Source of the DNA: Flavobacterium sp. AG291 | Lineage (GTDB): Bacteria; Bacteroidota; Bacteroidia; Flavobacteriales; Flavobacteriaceae | Reading direction: 5' to 3' | NCBI RefSeq assembly: GCF_003350375.1 | Contig: NZ_QQAR01000001.1 | Location: forward strand, 124,001 to 188,000 | Length of the DNA: 64,000 nucleotides | Shown: positions 54,408 through 63,747 of the stretch, in pieces | Layout: each line of letters starts with the position of its first letter | Position numbering within the stretch: the first letter of the stretch is position 1 | The notes under the pieces: generated by a model | What the model was told of the DNA's origin: nothing | Seen by the model: the letters and a program-made list of their open reading frames with translations, nothing else | Databases searched by the model: none | Position numbers and translations under genes: made by a program

Positions 54408-55520
54408 TTATGTTAAAGATTTTATAATAAGCGCCGCTGTTTTATTGCTGGCTCCTTCGCCTCCTAATTTTTCTTCCAGTAAATCGTACTGTTTCAGAAG
54501 GTTTTCGCGATGTTCGGGTGTTAAAATCTTTTGTAGTTCGGTTCTGATGTTTTTAGTGTTAAAATCTCCTTGAATTAATTCCTTAACAATTTCTTTATCT
54601 AAGATCAGGTTGACAAGCGAGATGTATTTAAGGGTAATGATGCGTTTCGCAATTTGGTACGATATCCAGTTTCCTTTATAGCATACAACTTCAGGAACTT
54701 TAAATAGGGCCGTTTCCAGAGTAGCTGTTCCCGACGTTACCAAAGCTGCATGAGCTATGCTAAGTAGGTCGTATGTTCTGTTTGAAATAAATTTAATATT
54801 GCTTTTTCCTAAGAACTGCTGATAAAATGAATATTCCTGAGATGGTGCGCCAGCAATTACAAATTGGTAATCCGGGAAGTCATTTACTACCGACAGCATT
54901 CCTTCGAGCATTTTTGAAATTTCCTGCTTACGACTACCGGGTAACAGGGCGATTACAGGTCTGTCATCAAGGTCGAATTCTTTTCTAAAGGCTAAGGCAT
55001 CAGTTTGTGGGCGGTTATGAATCGCATCAATAAGCGGATGGCCAACAAAATCTACAGCGAAATTGTGTTTCTTTTCGTAGAAATCCTTCTCAAAAGGCAG
55101 TATGATATACATATGGTCTACATCACGCTTAATAGCTTTGATACGGCTTTCTTTCCACGCCCATATTTGCGGAGAAATATAATAGTGGGTTTTGAAACCT
55201 TCTTTTTTAGCCCAGTCGGCAATACGCATATTAAATCCGGGATAATCAATAAATATGATAGCATCGGGACTAAAATCTTTAATGTCCTGTTTGCAGAATT
55301 TTATATTGTTAAGGATGGTTTTCAGGTTCTGAACCACTTCGGCAAATCCCATAAAAGCAAGATCGCGATAGTGTTTAACTAATGTGCCGCCAACTTTCTG
55401 CATCAGGTCACCGCCCCAAAAATGTATTTCTGCATTAGGATCCTGCTTAAAAAGTTCTTTCATCAGGTTAGATCCATGTAGGTCGCCCGATGCTTCTCCT
55501 GCTATTATGTAGTATTTCAT
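54408..55520 (-). CDS. lpxB: Lipid-A-disaccharide synthase
   Basis: 370 residues, GT19 family. LpxB joins UDP-2,3-diacylglucosamine and lipid X into the lipid A disaccharide at the inner membrane. Typical parts: MKYYIIAGEASGDLHGSNLM at the start, IDYPGFNMRIADWAK near 92, and VALLPGSRKQEISKML-like ALLPGSRKQEISKMLEG near 195; the C-terminal half has VTSGTATLETALFKVPEVV near 261. Likely member of the surE-GNAT-lpxB unit, with an extra -7 element in the 30-base gap ahead of it. Confidence 0.96.
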   Translation of the reverse strand: MKYYIIAGEASGDLHGSNLMKELFKQDPNAEIHFWGGDLMQKVGGTLVKHYRDLAFMGFAEVVQNLKTILNNIKFCKQDIKDFSPDAIIFIDYPGFNMRIADWAKKEGFKTHYYISPQIWAWKESRIKAIKRDVDHMYIILPFEKDFYEKKHNFAVDFVGHPLIDAIHNRPQTDALAFRKEFDLDDRPVIALLPGSRKQEISKMLEGMLSVVNDFPDYQFVIAGAPSQEYSFYQQFLGKSNIKFISNRTYDLLSIAHAALVTSGTATLETALFKVPEVVCYKGNWISYQIAKRIITLKYISLVNLILDKEIVKELIQGDFNTKNIRTELQKILTPEHRENLLKQYDLLEEKLGGEGASNKTAALIIKSLT

Positions 55521-55540
55521 GCCTGTTATTTGTTTGGCAA

Positions 55541-55548
55541 CAAAGGTA
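55541..55548 (-). promoter_or_regulatory. Possible internal promoter -7 element before lpxB
   Basis: TACCTTTG on the minus strand, 20 bases before the lpxB ATG, in the gap after the GNAT gene. Confidence 0.45.
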
Positions 55549-55550
55549 AA

Positions 55551-56096
55551 TTATTTTGATACATTTAAAGTCTCCCACTTTTCTTTAGGGATCTCGTATA
55601 TGAAATTCAAGCGATCCGGTTCACCAAAATAGGCAACTTCCTGTTCTCTAATTTTCTCAGCACCTATACGGCTAATCGCTATCTGCGAACGCACATTGTT
55701 TGCACCAATATGAAAATAAACTTTTGATACAAATTGGAAGATATAATCCAGCATCAGTGCTTTTACTGCTTTGTTGATTCCGGTGCCCCAGCTTGAGGTT
55801 GCGTAAAATGTATATCCGATAAGTATGGAATCATTTTCTTTATCGTAATCATAAAAGCGGGTGCTACCTATAGTTTTGCCTGAGGCTTTGTTTGTAATTT
55901 TAAAAGCTCCTTTACTTTGCATCGCGCCTTCAAAAAATGTTTGAAACACTTCTTTTTGCCAACGGTCTTTATTAGGATGCTGTTCCCATATTTGAGGGTC
56001 GGATGCTACCGCATACAAATCTTCAAAATCATTTTCCTTCAGAGGGTATAAAATAACCTGTTCGTTTTCTAATACAGGCTGAAGTTTTATGCTCAT
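55551..56096 (-). CDS. GNAT family N-acetyltransferase (RimJ/RimL-like)
   Basis: 181 residues. GNAT fold of the acetyltransferase type 3 branch: VILYPLKENDFEDLYAVASDP at the start, IGYTFYATSSWGTGINKAVKALML for the acetyl-CoA-binding beta-bulge and helix (split by the family R/Q-x-x-G-x-G/A pattern reading WGTGIN), and GANNVRSQIAISRIGAEKI. The substrate cannot be told. It lies between surE (2 bases away) and lpxB, so it shares their transcript. Confidence 0.9.
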   Translation of the reverse strand: MSIKLQPVLENEQVILYPLKENDFEDLYAVASDPQIWEQHPNKDRWQKEVFQTFFEGAMQSKGAFKITNKASGKTIGSTRFYDYDKENDSILIGYTFYATSSWGTGINKAVKALMLDYIFQFVSKVYFHIGANNVRSQIAISRIGAEKIREQEVAYFGEPDRLNFIYEIPKEKWETLNVSK

Positions 56097-56098
56097 TA

Positions 56099-56875
56099 TT
56101 AATCGTTCAGGTTCCAGCTGTTAAGCGATTGCATTGCATGGTGAGCGGTAAGGTCAAACTGTACCGGAACTATAGAGATGTAGCCGTGTGCCAGTGCCCA
56201 TTCATCGGTATCTTCGCCATGGTCAAGGTTAACAAATTTTCCGGTAAGCCAGTAATAATCTTTGCCCATTGGAGTCTGGCGTTTATCAAAACGTTCCTGC
56301 CACATGGCTTTGGCCTGGCGGCATATTTTTATGCCTTTTATCTCGTCTTCTTTTAATTTAGGAAAGTTAACATTAAGGATAACGCCTTCAGGAAGTCCGT
56401 TTTCCAGTACTTCTTCAGTGATTTTTTTAATAGATGCTTTTATGGGTTCAAAATCGGCATCCCAATTGTAATCCAGTAGAGAGAATCCAATAGCAGGAAT
56501 GCCTTCGATACCTGCTTCAACCGCCGCACTCATGGTTCCGGAATAAATTACGTTTATAGAAGAGTTGGAGCCGTGATTTACACCTGATACGCACAGGTCG
56601 GGTTTGCGTTTAAGTATTTCGCTAACGGCAAATTTAACGCAGTCTACCGGAGTGCCACTGCAACTGTATTCGAGTTCTACATCCGGATCAATATCGATTT
56701 TATTAATGGACAAGGTGTTGTTAATTGTTATTGCATGTCCTGTTGCCGACTGAGGACTGTCAGGTGCGACAACTACCACATCGCCAAGCTCTTTCATTAC
56801 ACTGATTAATGCCCTTATTCCCGGGGCGGTAATGCCATCGTCATTGGTAACGAGTATTAGTGGTTTTTTCTTCAT
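56099..56875 (-). CDS. surE: 5'/3'-nucleotidase SurE
   Basis: 258 residues, phosphatase that removes phosphate from nucleoside monophosphates, linked to stationary-phase survival. Metal-binding motifs are complete: ILVTNDDGITAPGIRAL at the start (Asp-Asp), SGVNHGSNSSINVIYSGTMSAA near 93 and GFSLLDY near 130. The gene leads a minus-strand unit with GNAT and lpxB, an order I recall in Bacteroidota. No consensus promoter was found in the 159-base gap upstream. Confidence 0.96.
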   Translation of the reverse strand: MKKKPLILVTNDDGITAPGIRALISVMKELGDVVVVAPDSPQSATGHAITINNTLSINKIDIDPDVELEYSCSGTPVDCVKFAVSEILKRKPDLCVSGVNHGSNSSINVIYSGTMSAAVEAGIEGIPAIGFSLLDYNWDADFEPIKASIKKITEEVLENGLPEGVILNVNFPKLKEDEIKGIKICRQAKAMWQERFDKRQTPMGKDYYWLTGKFVNLDHGEDTDEWALAHGYISIVPVQFDLTAHHAMQSLNSWNLND

Positions 56876-57034
56876 GGGTGTAGAAAAATCAAAATAAGTA
56901 TTGTACTTTTACGTTTAGCTAAAGTACATAATTTTTTAGGAGCTGTTGTTAACTGCGCAGATTGATAAGAAAAAATTAGGTAAGATGTATTTTGGCACAC
57001 TTTTTAATGTGTTTGATAATACTATGAAATTTAA

Positions 57035-59254
57035 ATGAATGCCATTTTAAGCTATATGAAGAGAAATTATAAGATTTTAGCGTTTGTTGCTATACTTGCA
57101 GTTGCGCTATGGAGTTTTATGCCGAAGCAAAAGGCAGTAAGTGATCCTGAAAAAGACAAACTGCTTCTGGAACTTATAACTTTTGTGATTGAAAAAGGAC
57201 ATTATGACCCCGCAAAAATTGACGACACGTTTTCGAAAGGAGTTTATAAAAGTTACTTAGAATCGCTGGATCCTTCTAAGCGTTTCTTTATACAGTCCGA
57301 TATTGACGAGTTCTCTAAATATGAAGATAAGATTGACGATATGATATTAAGTAAAGATCTTTCGTTCTTTGATCTTACTTATAACAGACTTCAACAGAGA
57401 ATAAAAGAGTCTGAAGGTTTTTATAAAGATATTTTAGCTAAGCCATTTGATTTTACCACTAACGAAGAGTTTAGCGTGGATTATGAAAAAATGCCTTATC
57501 CTAAAAATGATGCTGACCTGAAAAAGCGTTGGGAAAAGCAACTTAAGTTATCGGTGCTTTCTACTATAACTGATAAACAAAAGATTCAGGAAACACCTGC
57601 TGATAAAGATGCCAAGATGGCTAACGATCCTGCTGCAAATAAAGCATTTGAAGATAAAAAGGGTGACGATACTAAGCCTAAATCTTTCGAAGAACTGGAA
57701 AAAGAGGCACGTGAATCTTCTCTTAAATCATTAAATGATTATTTTGATGTAATTGACGATCTTGAGCGTGATGAGTGGTTTAGTGTTTACCTAAATGCTA
57801 TTGCTGAGCGTTTCGATCCGCATACGTTCTATTTTGCTCCGGATGATAAAGAGAAATTCGACACCAGTATGAGAGGATCTCTTGAAGGTATTGGTGCAAG
57901 ACTTCAAAAGAAAGGCGATTATGTTGAAATATCGGAGCTTATTCCGGGCGGGCCTGCATGGAGAGGTAAAGAACTTGAGCAGGGTGACCTGATCATGAAA
58001 GTTGCTCAGGGTAAAGATGCTCCGGTTGATATTGCAGGTATGCGTCTTGATGATACTGTGAAGAAAATTAAAGGGCCTAAGGGAACTGAGGTTAGGCTTA
58101 CAGTTAAAAAAGTAGACGGTTCTATAAAAGTTATCGCTATAGTTAGGGAAGTGGTTGAGCTTGAGGAAACCTATGCTAAGTCGAGCGTTGTTAAAAAAGA
58201 TGGTAAGACGTATGGTGTGATATACCTGCCTAAATTCTATATTGACTTTGAAGATAAAAATAGTCGTGATGCCGCTAAGGACGTTGCGCTTGAAGTAAAA
58301 AGACTTAAAGAGCAAAAAGTAGATGGTATCATCATGGATCTTAGAGATAATGGTGGAGGATCACTTAAAACGGTTGTGGATATTACTGGATTATTCGTTC
58401 CGCAAGGGCCTGTTGTTCAGGTAAAATCTGCGGGTAAGCAAAAAGAGGTGCTTAACGATACTGATTCATCAGTACTTTATGATGGTCCGCTTGTAGTGCT
58501 TGTAAATAACTTCTCGGCTTCGGCTTCTGAAATATTTGCTGCAGCCATCCAAGATTACCACAGAGGTATCATTATGGGTAGCAAGCATACTTACGGAAAA
58601 GGTACGGTTCAGAATCTTATCGATCTTAACCAGTTCGTACGCAACAACTCAATGGGTGACCTTGGTGCATTAAAAACAACAACTCAGAAATTCTATAGAA
58701 TTAATGGTGGTTCTACTCAAAGAGAAGGAGTTATGAGCGACATCGTTATGCCGGACAGATATTCTTACATTGACATGGGCGAGCGTGATGTTGATAATGC
58801 CATGCCGTGGGATAAAATTGACCCTGCTAATTATAAACCACTTGCAGCTAACTTCTCAGGGGTTATTGCAAGCAGCAAGCAAAGGATGGCTAACAATGCC
58901 CAGTTCAAACTTATGGACGAGAATGCTAAATGGGTATTTGAGAAAAAAGATGAAAATACTTTTAGCCTGAATATTGATAAATTCAAAGCAGATGTAGCGA
59001 AGAGTGAAGCTACAGCTAAAAAATTCAAGGTGTTAAACGATTACAAAAACAACCTTACTTTTGAAGCGCTGCCTTATGAAAAAGCTTTGTTTGCAAAAGA
59101 GCCTTTGCTGGCAGAAAAGAAACAAAGATGGTATGAAAGCCTTTCTAAAGATATTTATGTGGAAGAAGCGCTTAACGTACTTGGCGATATGCAGCCTGCT
59201 GCCAAAAGCAATGCTGTAGCCGTAAAGAAGGATAAAATGGTTAAAACGAGATAA
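57035..59254 (+). CDS. C-terminal processing (tail-specific) protease, S41 family
   Basis: 739 residues. Periplasmic serine protease that clips C-termini of exported proteins. A membrane or signal segment lies at 14-26 (ILAFVAILAVALW), followed by a helical N-terminal domain, a PDZ domain (GSLEGIGARLQKKGDYVEIS and PAWRGKELEQGDLIMKV near 285-330), and the protease core with the catalytic dyad Ser496 (FSASASEIFA) and Lys522 (TYGKGTVQN). The long form with a C-terminal helical domain fits E. coli Prc. An alternative ATG lies 7 codons in (57056). The ABC permease gene follows after 8 bases. Confidence 0.94.
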   Translation: MNAILSYMKRNYKILAFVAILAVALWSFMPKQKAVSDPEKDKLLLELITFVIEKGHYDPAKIDDTFSKGVYKSYLESLDPSKRFFIQSDIDEFSKYEDKIDDMILSKDLSFFDLTYNRLQQRIKESEGFYKDILAKPFDFTTNEEFSVDYEKMPYPKNDADLKKRWEKQLKLSVLSTITDKQKIQETPADKDAKMANDPAANKAFEDKKGDDTKPKSFEELEKEARESSLKSLNDYFDVIDDLERDEWFSVYLNAIAERFDPHTFYFAPDDKEKFDTSMRGSLEGIGARLQKKGDYVEISELIPGGPAWRGKELEQGDLIMKVAQGKDAPVDIAGMRLDDTVKKIKGPKGTEVRLTVKKVDGSIKVIAIVREVVELEETYAKSSVVKKDGKTYGVIYLPKFYIDFEDKNSRDAAKDVALEVKRLKEQKVDGIIMDLRDNGGGSLKTVVDITGLFVPQGPVVQVKSAGKQKEVLNDTDSSVLYDGPLVVLVNNFSASASEIFAAAIQDYHRGIIMGSKHTYGKGTVQNLIDLNQFVRNNSMGDLGALKTTTQKFYRINGGSTQREGVMSDIVMPDRYSYIDMGERDVDNAMPWDKIDPANYKPLAANFSGVIASSKQRMANNAQFKLMDENAKWVFEKKDENTFSLNIDKFKADVAKSEATAKKFKVLNDYKNNLTFEALPYEKALFAKEPLLAEKKQRWYESLSKDIYVEEALNVLGDMQPAAKSNAVAVKKDKMVKTR

Positions 59255-59262
59255 AAGCCCTG

Positions 59263-60369
59263 ATGGATAAAACCAATCATTCGCTTACAGGCTTAGCGCT
59301 CCAAAAATTCAAAAAGAATTTTTGGAGCGTTTTAAGTTTTGTATTTATTGTAATTCTATTATTCATTTCCATTTTTGCCTATGTGCTGGCACCCGATAAA
59401 ACCGTTAATGCAAACTGGGGTGATCTGTCAATACACTCTAAATCCCCCGGGTTCACAGTAACGATGCTTACTATTCCTTCAAAGGAGGATGAGGGTAGTA
59501 TTTCAGATTATTTTATCGGTAAACATACGGCTTCTGAAAAAATACCAATCCTTAAATATTCGGTCACTAAAGACAGTCTTACCTATTATGAATATACTGA
59601 TGAGTCTTCTTTTGCAGTTGCCAAAACAATTCCGTTGTCTGTTTTTGGTAAAGATGTAAAGGCAGAAAAAGTAGGTGATGAATTCGTAAAAGAACAAAAA
59701 TTCATACTGGGTACCGATAGTCAGGGGCGTGACCTTCTTAGTCGCTTGATTGTTGGCTCAAGGGTGTCCATTGCTATTGGTTTTGTCGCAGTATTTATTT
59801 CGTTAGTGGTCGGGATATTCTTTGGTGCTATAGCCGGTTACTATGGCGGTAAAGTTGACGCCTTTGTAATGTGGCTGGTAAATATCATTTGGAGTATTCC
59901 TACGCTGCTTTTGGTAATCGCTATAACACTTGCTTTAGGTAAAGGTTTCTGGCAGGTTTTTGTTGCTGTAGGTCTTACGATGTGGGTTGAGGTTGCAAGA
60001 GTTGTGAGAGGGCAGGTAATGAGCCTTAAACAAACACAGTTTGTAACGGCAGCGAGGGCTTTAGGTTACAAAAACAGCAGAATAATCTTTAATCATATAT
60101 TGCCTAACAGTATGGCACCGGTTATCGTAATCTCAGCGGCTAATTTTGCTTCTGCGATATTAGTGGAGAGCGGTTTGAGCTTTCTTGGCCTTGGTGCGCA
60201 GCCACCTGTACCAAGCTGGGGAGGAATGATAAAAGACCACTATAACTATATCATTCTGGGTAAGCCTTATCTTGCCATGGCACCGGGTATAGCTATGCTT
60301 TTATTGGTTCTTGCTTTTATGATGGTTGGTAATGCCCTTAGGGATGCGCTGGATGTAAAGAGTGAGTAA
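59263..60369 (+). CDS. ABC transporter permease, DppC/OppC type
   Basis: 368 residues. Binding-protein-dependent permease with an N-terminal helix (SFVFIVILLFISIFAYVLA), a large periplasmic loop (about 45-145), and five to six further helices. The EAA loop is seen as VTAARALGYKNSRIIFNHILPN near residues 264-284. The dipeptide/oligopeptide or nickel permease class is likely, but the partner permease (DppB-like), ATPase and binding protein are not in the window. It is probably co-expressed with the protease gene. Confidence 0.9.
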   Translation: MDKTNHSLTGLALQKFKKNFWSVLSFVFIVILLFISIFAYVLAPDKTVNANWGDLSIHSKSPGFTVTMLTIPSKEDEGSISDYFIGKHTASEKIPILKYSVTKDSLTYYEYTDESSFAVAKTIPLSVFGKDVKAEKVGDEFVKEQKFILGTDSQGRDLLSRLIVGSRVSIAIGFVAVFISLVVGIFFGAIAGYYGGKVDAFVMWLVNIIWSIPTLLLVIAITLALGKGFWQVFVAVGLTMWVEVARVVRGQVMSLKQTQFVTAARALGYKNSRIIFNHILPNSMAPVIVISAANFASAILVESGLSFLGLGAQPPVPSWGGMIKDHYNYIILGKPYLAMAPGIAMLLLVLAFMMVGNALRDALDVKSE

Positions 60370-60401
60370 ATATACTAAAAGAGACTGTGCCTGTTAAATG
60401 G

Positions 60402-60548
60402 TATTAAGTCCCAGAGGGACGATATATTTATAGAAAATATAATTTAAAAGATTATAGGAACTCCGGAGGAGCGGCATTTAAAGATATGTCGCTCCTCCGG
60501 AGCTTTTAGACACTATAAATACCGCTTCTCCGAAGCTCTTTATAGGTT
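60402..60548. repeat. Cluster of GC-rich palindromic repeats between permease and rodA
   Basis: The 231-base gap 60370-60600 contains four related units. Unit 1 at about 60406-60432 (AGTCCCAGAGGGACGATAT) is a small palindrome. Units 2 and 3 form an inverted pair, 60460-60477 and 60486-60503, with arms reading ACTCCGGAGGAGCGGCAT and its near-complement, one wobble and one end mismatch, with an 8-base loop TTAAAGAT. Unit 4 (60522-60536, CCGCTTCTCCGAAGC) is a decayed copy of the same arm. Units 1 and 4 carry the TTTATAG tail. Such GC-rich elements in AT-rich gaps look like dispersed repeats. Confidence 0.7.
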
Positions 60549-60600
60549 GAATTTAAACACTATTGGGAGTGACTGCAAACTGCCACTGCCTACTTGTAAT

Positions 60601-61857
60601 TTACCACTCATTAACCTTATTGGCATCCATTTTTACGAAAATGAACAGCAATATGGTAAATGCCCATAAACTCGAACCACCATATGAAAAGAATGGTAGC
60701 GGCACTCCAATAGTTGGGAACAGCTTAATAAGCATTGTGATATTTACGAAGAAGTGCATGAATAATATTGATGCGACACAATAGCCGTATGTCCGGCTGA
60801 ATTTAGATTTTTGACGCTCTGCGAGATATATGATGCGCAATAATAGGGTTACGAATAGTCCTATTACAACTAATGCTCCAACGAATCCCCATTCTTCACC
60901 TACGGTGGTAAAAATATAGTCTGTGTGTTGTTCCGGAACGAAACCACCTTTAGTTTGTGTGCCTTCAAGATATCCTTTTCCAAACCAGCCTCCCGAACCG
61001 ATAGCAATCATCGATTGATTAAGGTTGTAGCCTTCTGCTTGCTGGTTTACATCTTTGTCAAATAATACATTTATACGGTCTTTCTGGTGATCTTCCAGTA
61101 CGTTTTCGTATACAAAGTCAACAGAATAGACAAATCCGGCTATAGCTACAAATACGATTGCCGAGAGTATTGGATTTCTATGTGCTCTCCTCGTCAAGAA
61201 GAATTGCAGAATAATAATTATTAACGCAAGGGATACCACAAATAACGGTTTCACTAATAAAGCCAAAAGGAAAAGGATGATGGCAATGGCACCTGTTGCA
61301 AGATACCAGCCGGGCAGTCCTTCGCGATACAGTACAAGGGTAAGTGAAGCAAATATCATGGCGCTACCGGCATCGGGTTGCATCATGATCAGTGCTACAG
61401 GAAAGCCAATTATGGCAAAAGCGATTAGTTGATGATTAATGTTTTTAAGATTGATCTGTACGTCGCTCAGGTATTTAGAAAGCACGAGTGCGGTAGCAAT
61501 CTTGGCAAACTCCGATGGCTGTAAACTGAAGCCCCCAAAAGAGTACCAGTTGGTTTGTCCTTTAATTGTTTTTCCGGCCACAAAAAGCCCTGCAAGCAAT
61601 ACAATACCCAGGCCGTAGAAGATAAAGGCGTACTTGTCATAAATCTTGGCATCAACTGTAAGGATAACCATGATAAGCGGGATACTAAATATGATAAAAA
61701 GTATCTGCTTTCCATATATCTGCCCAATATCAAATATAGAAGTCTCTTCATTAGGCAGGGAGGCCGAATAAATAGTCATCCATCCTGCAATAACCATAAG
61801 ACAGTAAAGTAATATGGTTATCCAGTCGATATTGTTGGTTACACTTTGGTTTTTCAT
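60601..61857 (-). CDS. rodA: RodA, SEDS-family peptidoglycan glycosyltransferase
   Basis: 418 residues, about ten membrane helices. RodA polymerises glycan strands during cell elongation with its partner PBP2. SEDS signatures: FGGFSLQPSEFAKIATALVLSKYL near 105-128, MMQPDAGSAMIFASLTLVL near 160-178, and NITMLIKLFPTIGVPLPFFSYGGSSLW (in parts) near the C-terminus. The neighbouring gene, 12 bases upstream, is mrdA, its partner; both follow mreD. The downstream end abuts the repeat cluster and no terminator is seen. Confidence 0.96.
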   Translation of the reverse strand: MKNQSVTNNIDWITILLYCLMVIAGWMTIYSASLPNEETSIFDIGQIYGKQILFIIFSIPLIMVILTVDAKIYDKYAFIFYGLGIVLLAGLFVAGKTIKGQTNWYSFGGFSLQPSEFAKIATALVLSKYLSDVQINLKNINHQLIAFAIIGFPVALIMMQPDAGSAMIFASLTLVLYREGLPGWYLATGAIAIILFLLALLVKPLFVVSLALIIIILQFFLTRRAHRNPILSAIVFVAIAGFVYSVDFVYENVLEDHQKDRINVLFDKDVNQQAEGYNLNQSMIAIGSGGWFGKGYLEGTQTKGGFVPEQHTDYIFTTVGEEWGFVGALVVIGLFVTLLLRIIYLAERQKSKFSRTYGYCVASILFMHFFVNITMLIKLFPTIGVPLPFFSYGGSSLWAFTILLFIFVKMDANKVNEW

Positions 61858-61869
61858 TCCTTTTGCCTG

Positions 61870-63747
61870 TTAAGGCTTATAGCTTTGATTAATCTTAAAT
61901 GGTTGTCCGCTCGTTACTTTGTCGTATTCTGATCTAAGACCATGAGTAGTGATCCATTCCTCACGGGCTTTTTGAGTTACTTCGCCTTTAAGATACTTTT
62001 CTATCATAAGGCTTGTTATCGGTCCGGCCCAACGTGATCCCCAATAACCATTTTCTACAAATACCGCAATAGCAATTTTAGGATCGTGTCTTGGTGCAAA
62101 GGCTACGAAAATAGAGTGGTCGGTAAGCTGTGTTCTTACGCCGCCTATCTTGGTAAAGTTCTCGGCAGTACCTGTTTTACCGCAAATTTCAATACCCTCT
62201 ACTTTTAGATGGCTTGCAGTACCATAGTTATACACGTCAAACAATCCGTCTATAACGGGTTGGAAATGCTGTTTGTCTATGGTAGTGTAATGTTTAGTTC
62301 TGAATTTTTTGTCTATGTTTTTACCACTCTTCCCAATTTTTTTAATTACGTGAGGGGTATAATACCAACCCTGATTGGCTACAGTTGCCATCATGTTGGC
62401 GAGTTGTATAGGGGTCATCGATACTTCACCCTGTCCAATTGAGTTTGAAATTATAGTGGAGCTTCTCCATCCGCCGTTTGGATACCAACGGTTGTAATAT
62501 TTTGCAGTTGGGATATGTCCCTTTCGTCCCGGAGGAAGATCGTAACCAAGAAAATCGCCAAGTCCAAAGCTTTTAAGGTGATTGCTCCATGCATCTACAC
62601 CATATTGAGGTTTGGGATATTTATCTATGGTAAGCTTGAATACGTTTCCAAAATAGGCATTACAAGAATTATAAATACCATTATTTAATTGATGAGGCCC
62701 AAAACCATGGCATTTCATAAACGCACCACGTCCGTAGGAGAAACCATGGTGACACATGAAAGTTGTGTTTACATCAATAACTTCTTCCTGAAGCCCGACA
62801 AGCCCGGTAAGTATCTTAAAGGGTGATCCGGGAGGATACTCGGCTAAAAGACCTCTGTCAAACAGTGGCATTTCAATAGTATCTTTGTACATTCTGGTGT
62901 AGTTCTTAGAACGTTCACGTCCAACTAGTATGGATGGGTCATAAGAAGGAGCAGTAACCAAAGCCAGAATTTCACCTGTTTTGGGTTCGATTGCAACAAT
63001 ACCACCACGTTTTTCAAACATCAGTCGTTCACCATATTCCTGTAATTCTTTGTCGATGCTTAATGTTATATCAGTGCCTTGTACAGCTATAGTGTCATAG
63101 ATTCCTTCTTTAAAAGAGCCTATTTCTCTGTTGAAACGGTCTTTCTGAATGTATTTTACACCTTTTACACCTCGAAGGATCTCTTCATACATTTCTTCCA
63201 CACCTTGTTTTCCGATGAGGTCACCACTTTTGTAATAAGGGTTTTTTTTGATGATAGGGTCATTAACCTGGGCGATATAACCAAATACGTTAGCTCCCGA
63301 AGGGGTTTGATAGTCACGAAGTGAACGCTTAACAATATCAAAGCCTTTAAAACGGCGTATCTTTTCCTGAAATGCGGCAAATTCCCGTTTGTTAAGCTGA
63401 GGTAAGAATACTGAAGGAAGCCTTGGGCTGTATACCCTGGCTTTTTCTACCCTTTGGATAAAATATTCTTTAGTTATGTTCAGTAATGAGCAAATTTCAA
63501 GTGTGTCAAGGTCTTTCGCCATTTCATTTGGCGTAACCATGATGTCATAAGATGGTTGATTTGCTACCAATAATTTACCGTTACGGTCGTATATATATCC
63601 TCTTTCAGGATAGTCATACTGTATCTTGATAGCGTTGTTGTCAGATTTCTTGATGTAAGAGTCATCAAGTATCTGCAAATAAAAAAGCCTTGCCACAATA
63701 ATAACTGTTGCGGCAACTATAATTATTGGCAATAAACTCTTTCTCAT
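61870..63747 (-). CDS. mrdA: Penicillin-binding protein 2 (elongasome transpeptidase)
   Basis: 625 residues. Class B PBP that cross-links peptidoglycan for elongation. A membrane anchor is near 5-25, a dimerisation domain follows, and the transpeptidase motifs are S308-P-F-K311 (GSPFK), S361-C-N363 (YNSCNAYFGN) and K524-T-G526 (CGKTGTAENF). All three active-site motifs are intact. The start ATG overlaps the mreD stop by four bases, and rodA follows, so the three are translated as an operon. Confidence 0.96.
   Translation of the reverse strand: MRKSLLPIIIVAATVIIVARLFYLQILDDSYIKKSDNNAIKIQYDYPERGYIYDRNGKLLVANQPSYDIMVTPNEMAKDLDTLEICSLLNITKEYFIQRVEKARVYSPRLPSVFLPQLNKREFAAFQEKIRRFKGFDIVKRSLRDYQTPSGANVFGYIAQVNDPIIKKNPYYKSGDLIGKQGVEEMYEEILRGVKGVKYIQKDRFNREIGSFKEGIYDTIAVQGTDITLSIDKELQEYGERLMFEKRGGIVAIEPKTGEILALVTAPSYDPSILVGRERSKNYTRMYKDTIEMPLFDRGLLAEYPPGSPFKILTGLVGLQEEVIDVNTTFMCHHGFSYGRGAFMKCHGFGPHQLNNGIYNSCNAYFGNVFKLTIDKYPKPQYGVDAWSNHLKSFGLGDFLGYDLPPGRKGHIPTAKYYNRWYPNGGWRSSTIISNSIGQGEVSMTPIQLANMMATVANQGWYYTPHVIKKIGKSGKNIDKKFRTKHYTTIDKQHFQPVIDGLFDVYNYGTASHLKVEGIEICGKTGTAENFTKIGGVRTQLTDHSIFVAFAPRHDPKIAIAVFVENGYWGSRWAGPITSLMIEKYLKGEVTQKAREEWITTHGLRSEYDKVTSGQPFKINQSYKP

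Noticed and set aside
57791-58315. 174-codon minus-strand frame inside the tail-specific protease gene
   Set aside because: Antisense to PDZ and protease-core codons; no family match and no promoter.
60402-60548. CRISPR array at the repeat cluster
   Set aside because: Units are palindromic, of unequal spacing and diverged, with no regular spacers and no cas genes nearby.
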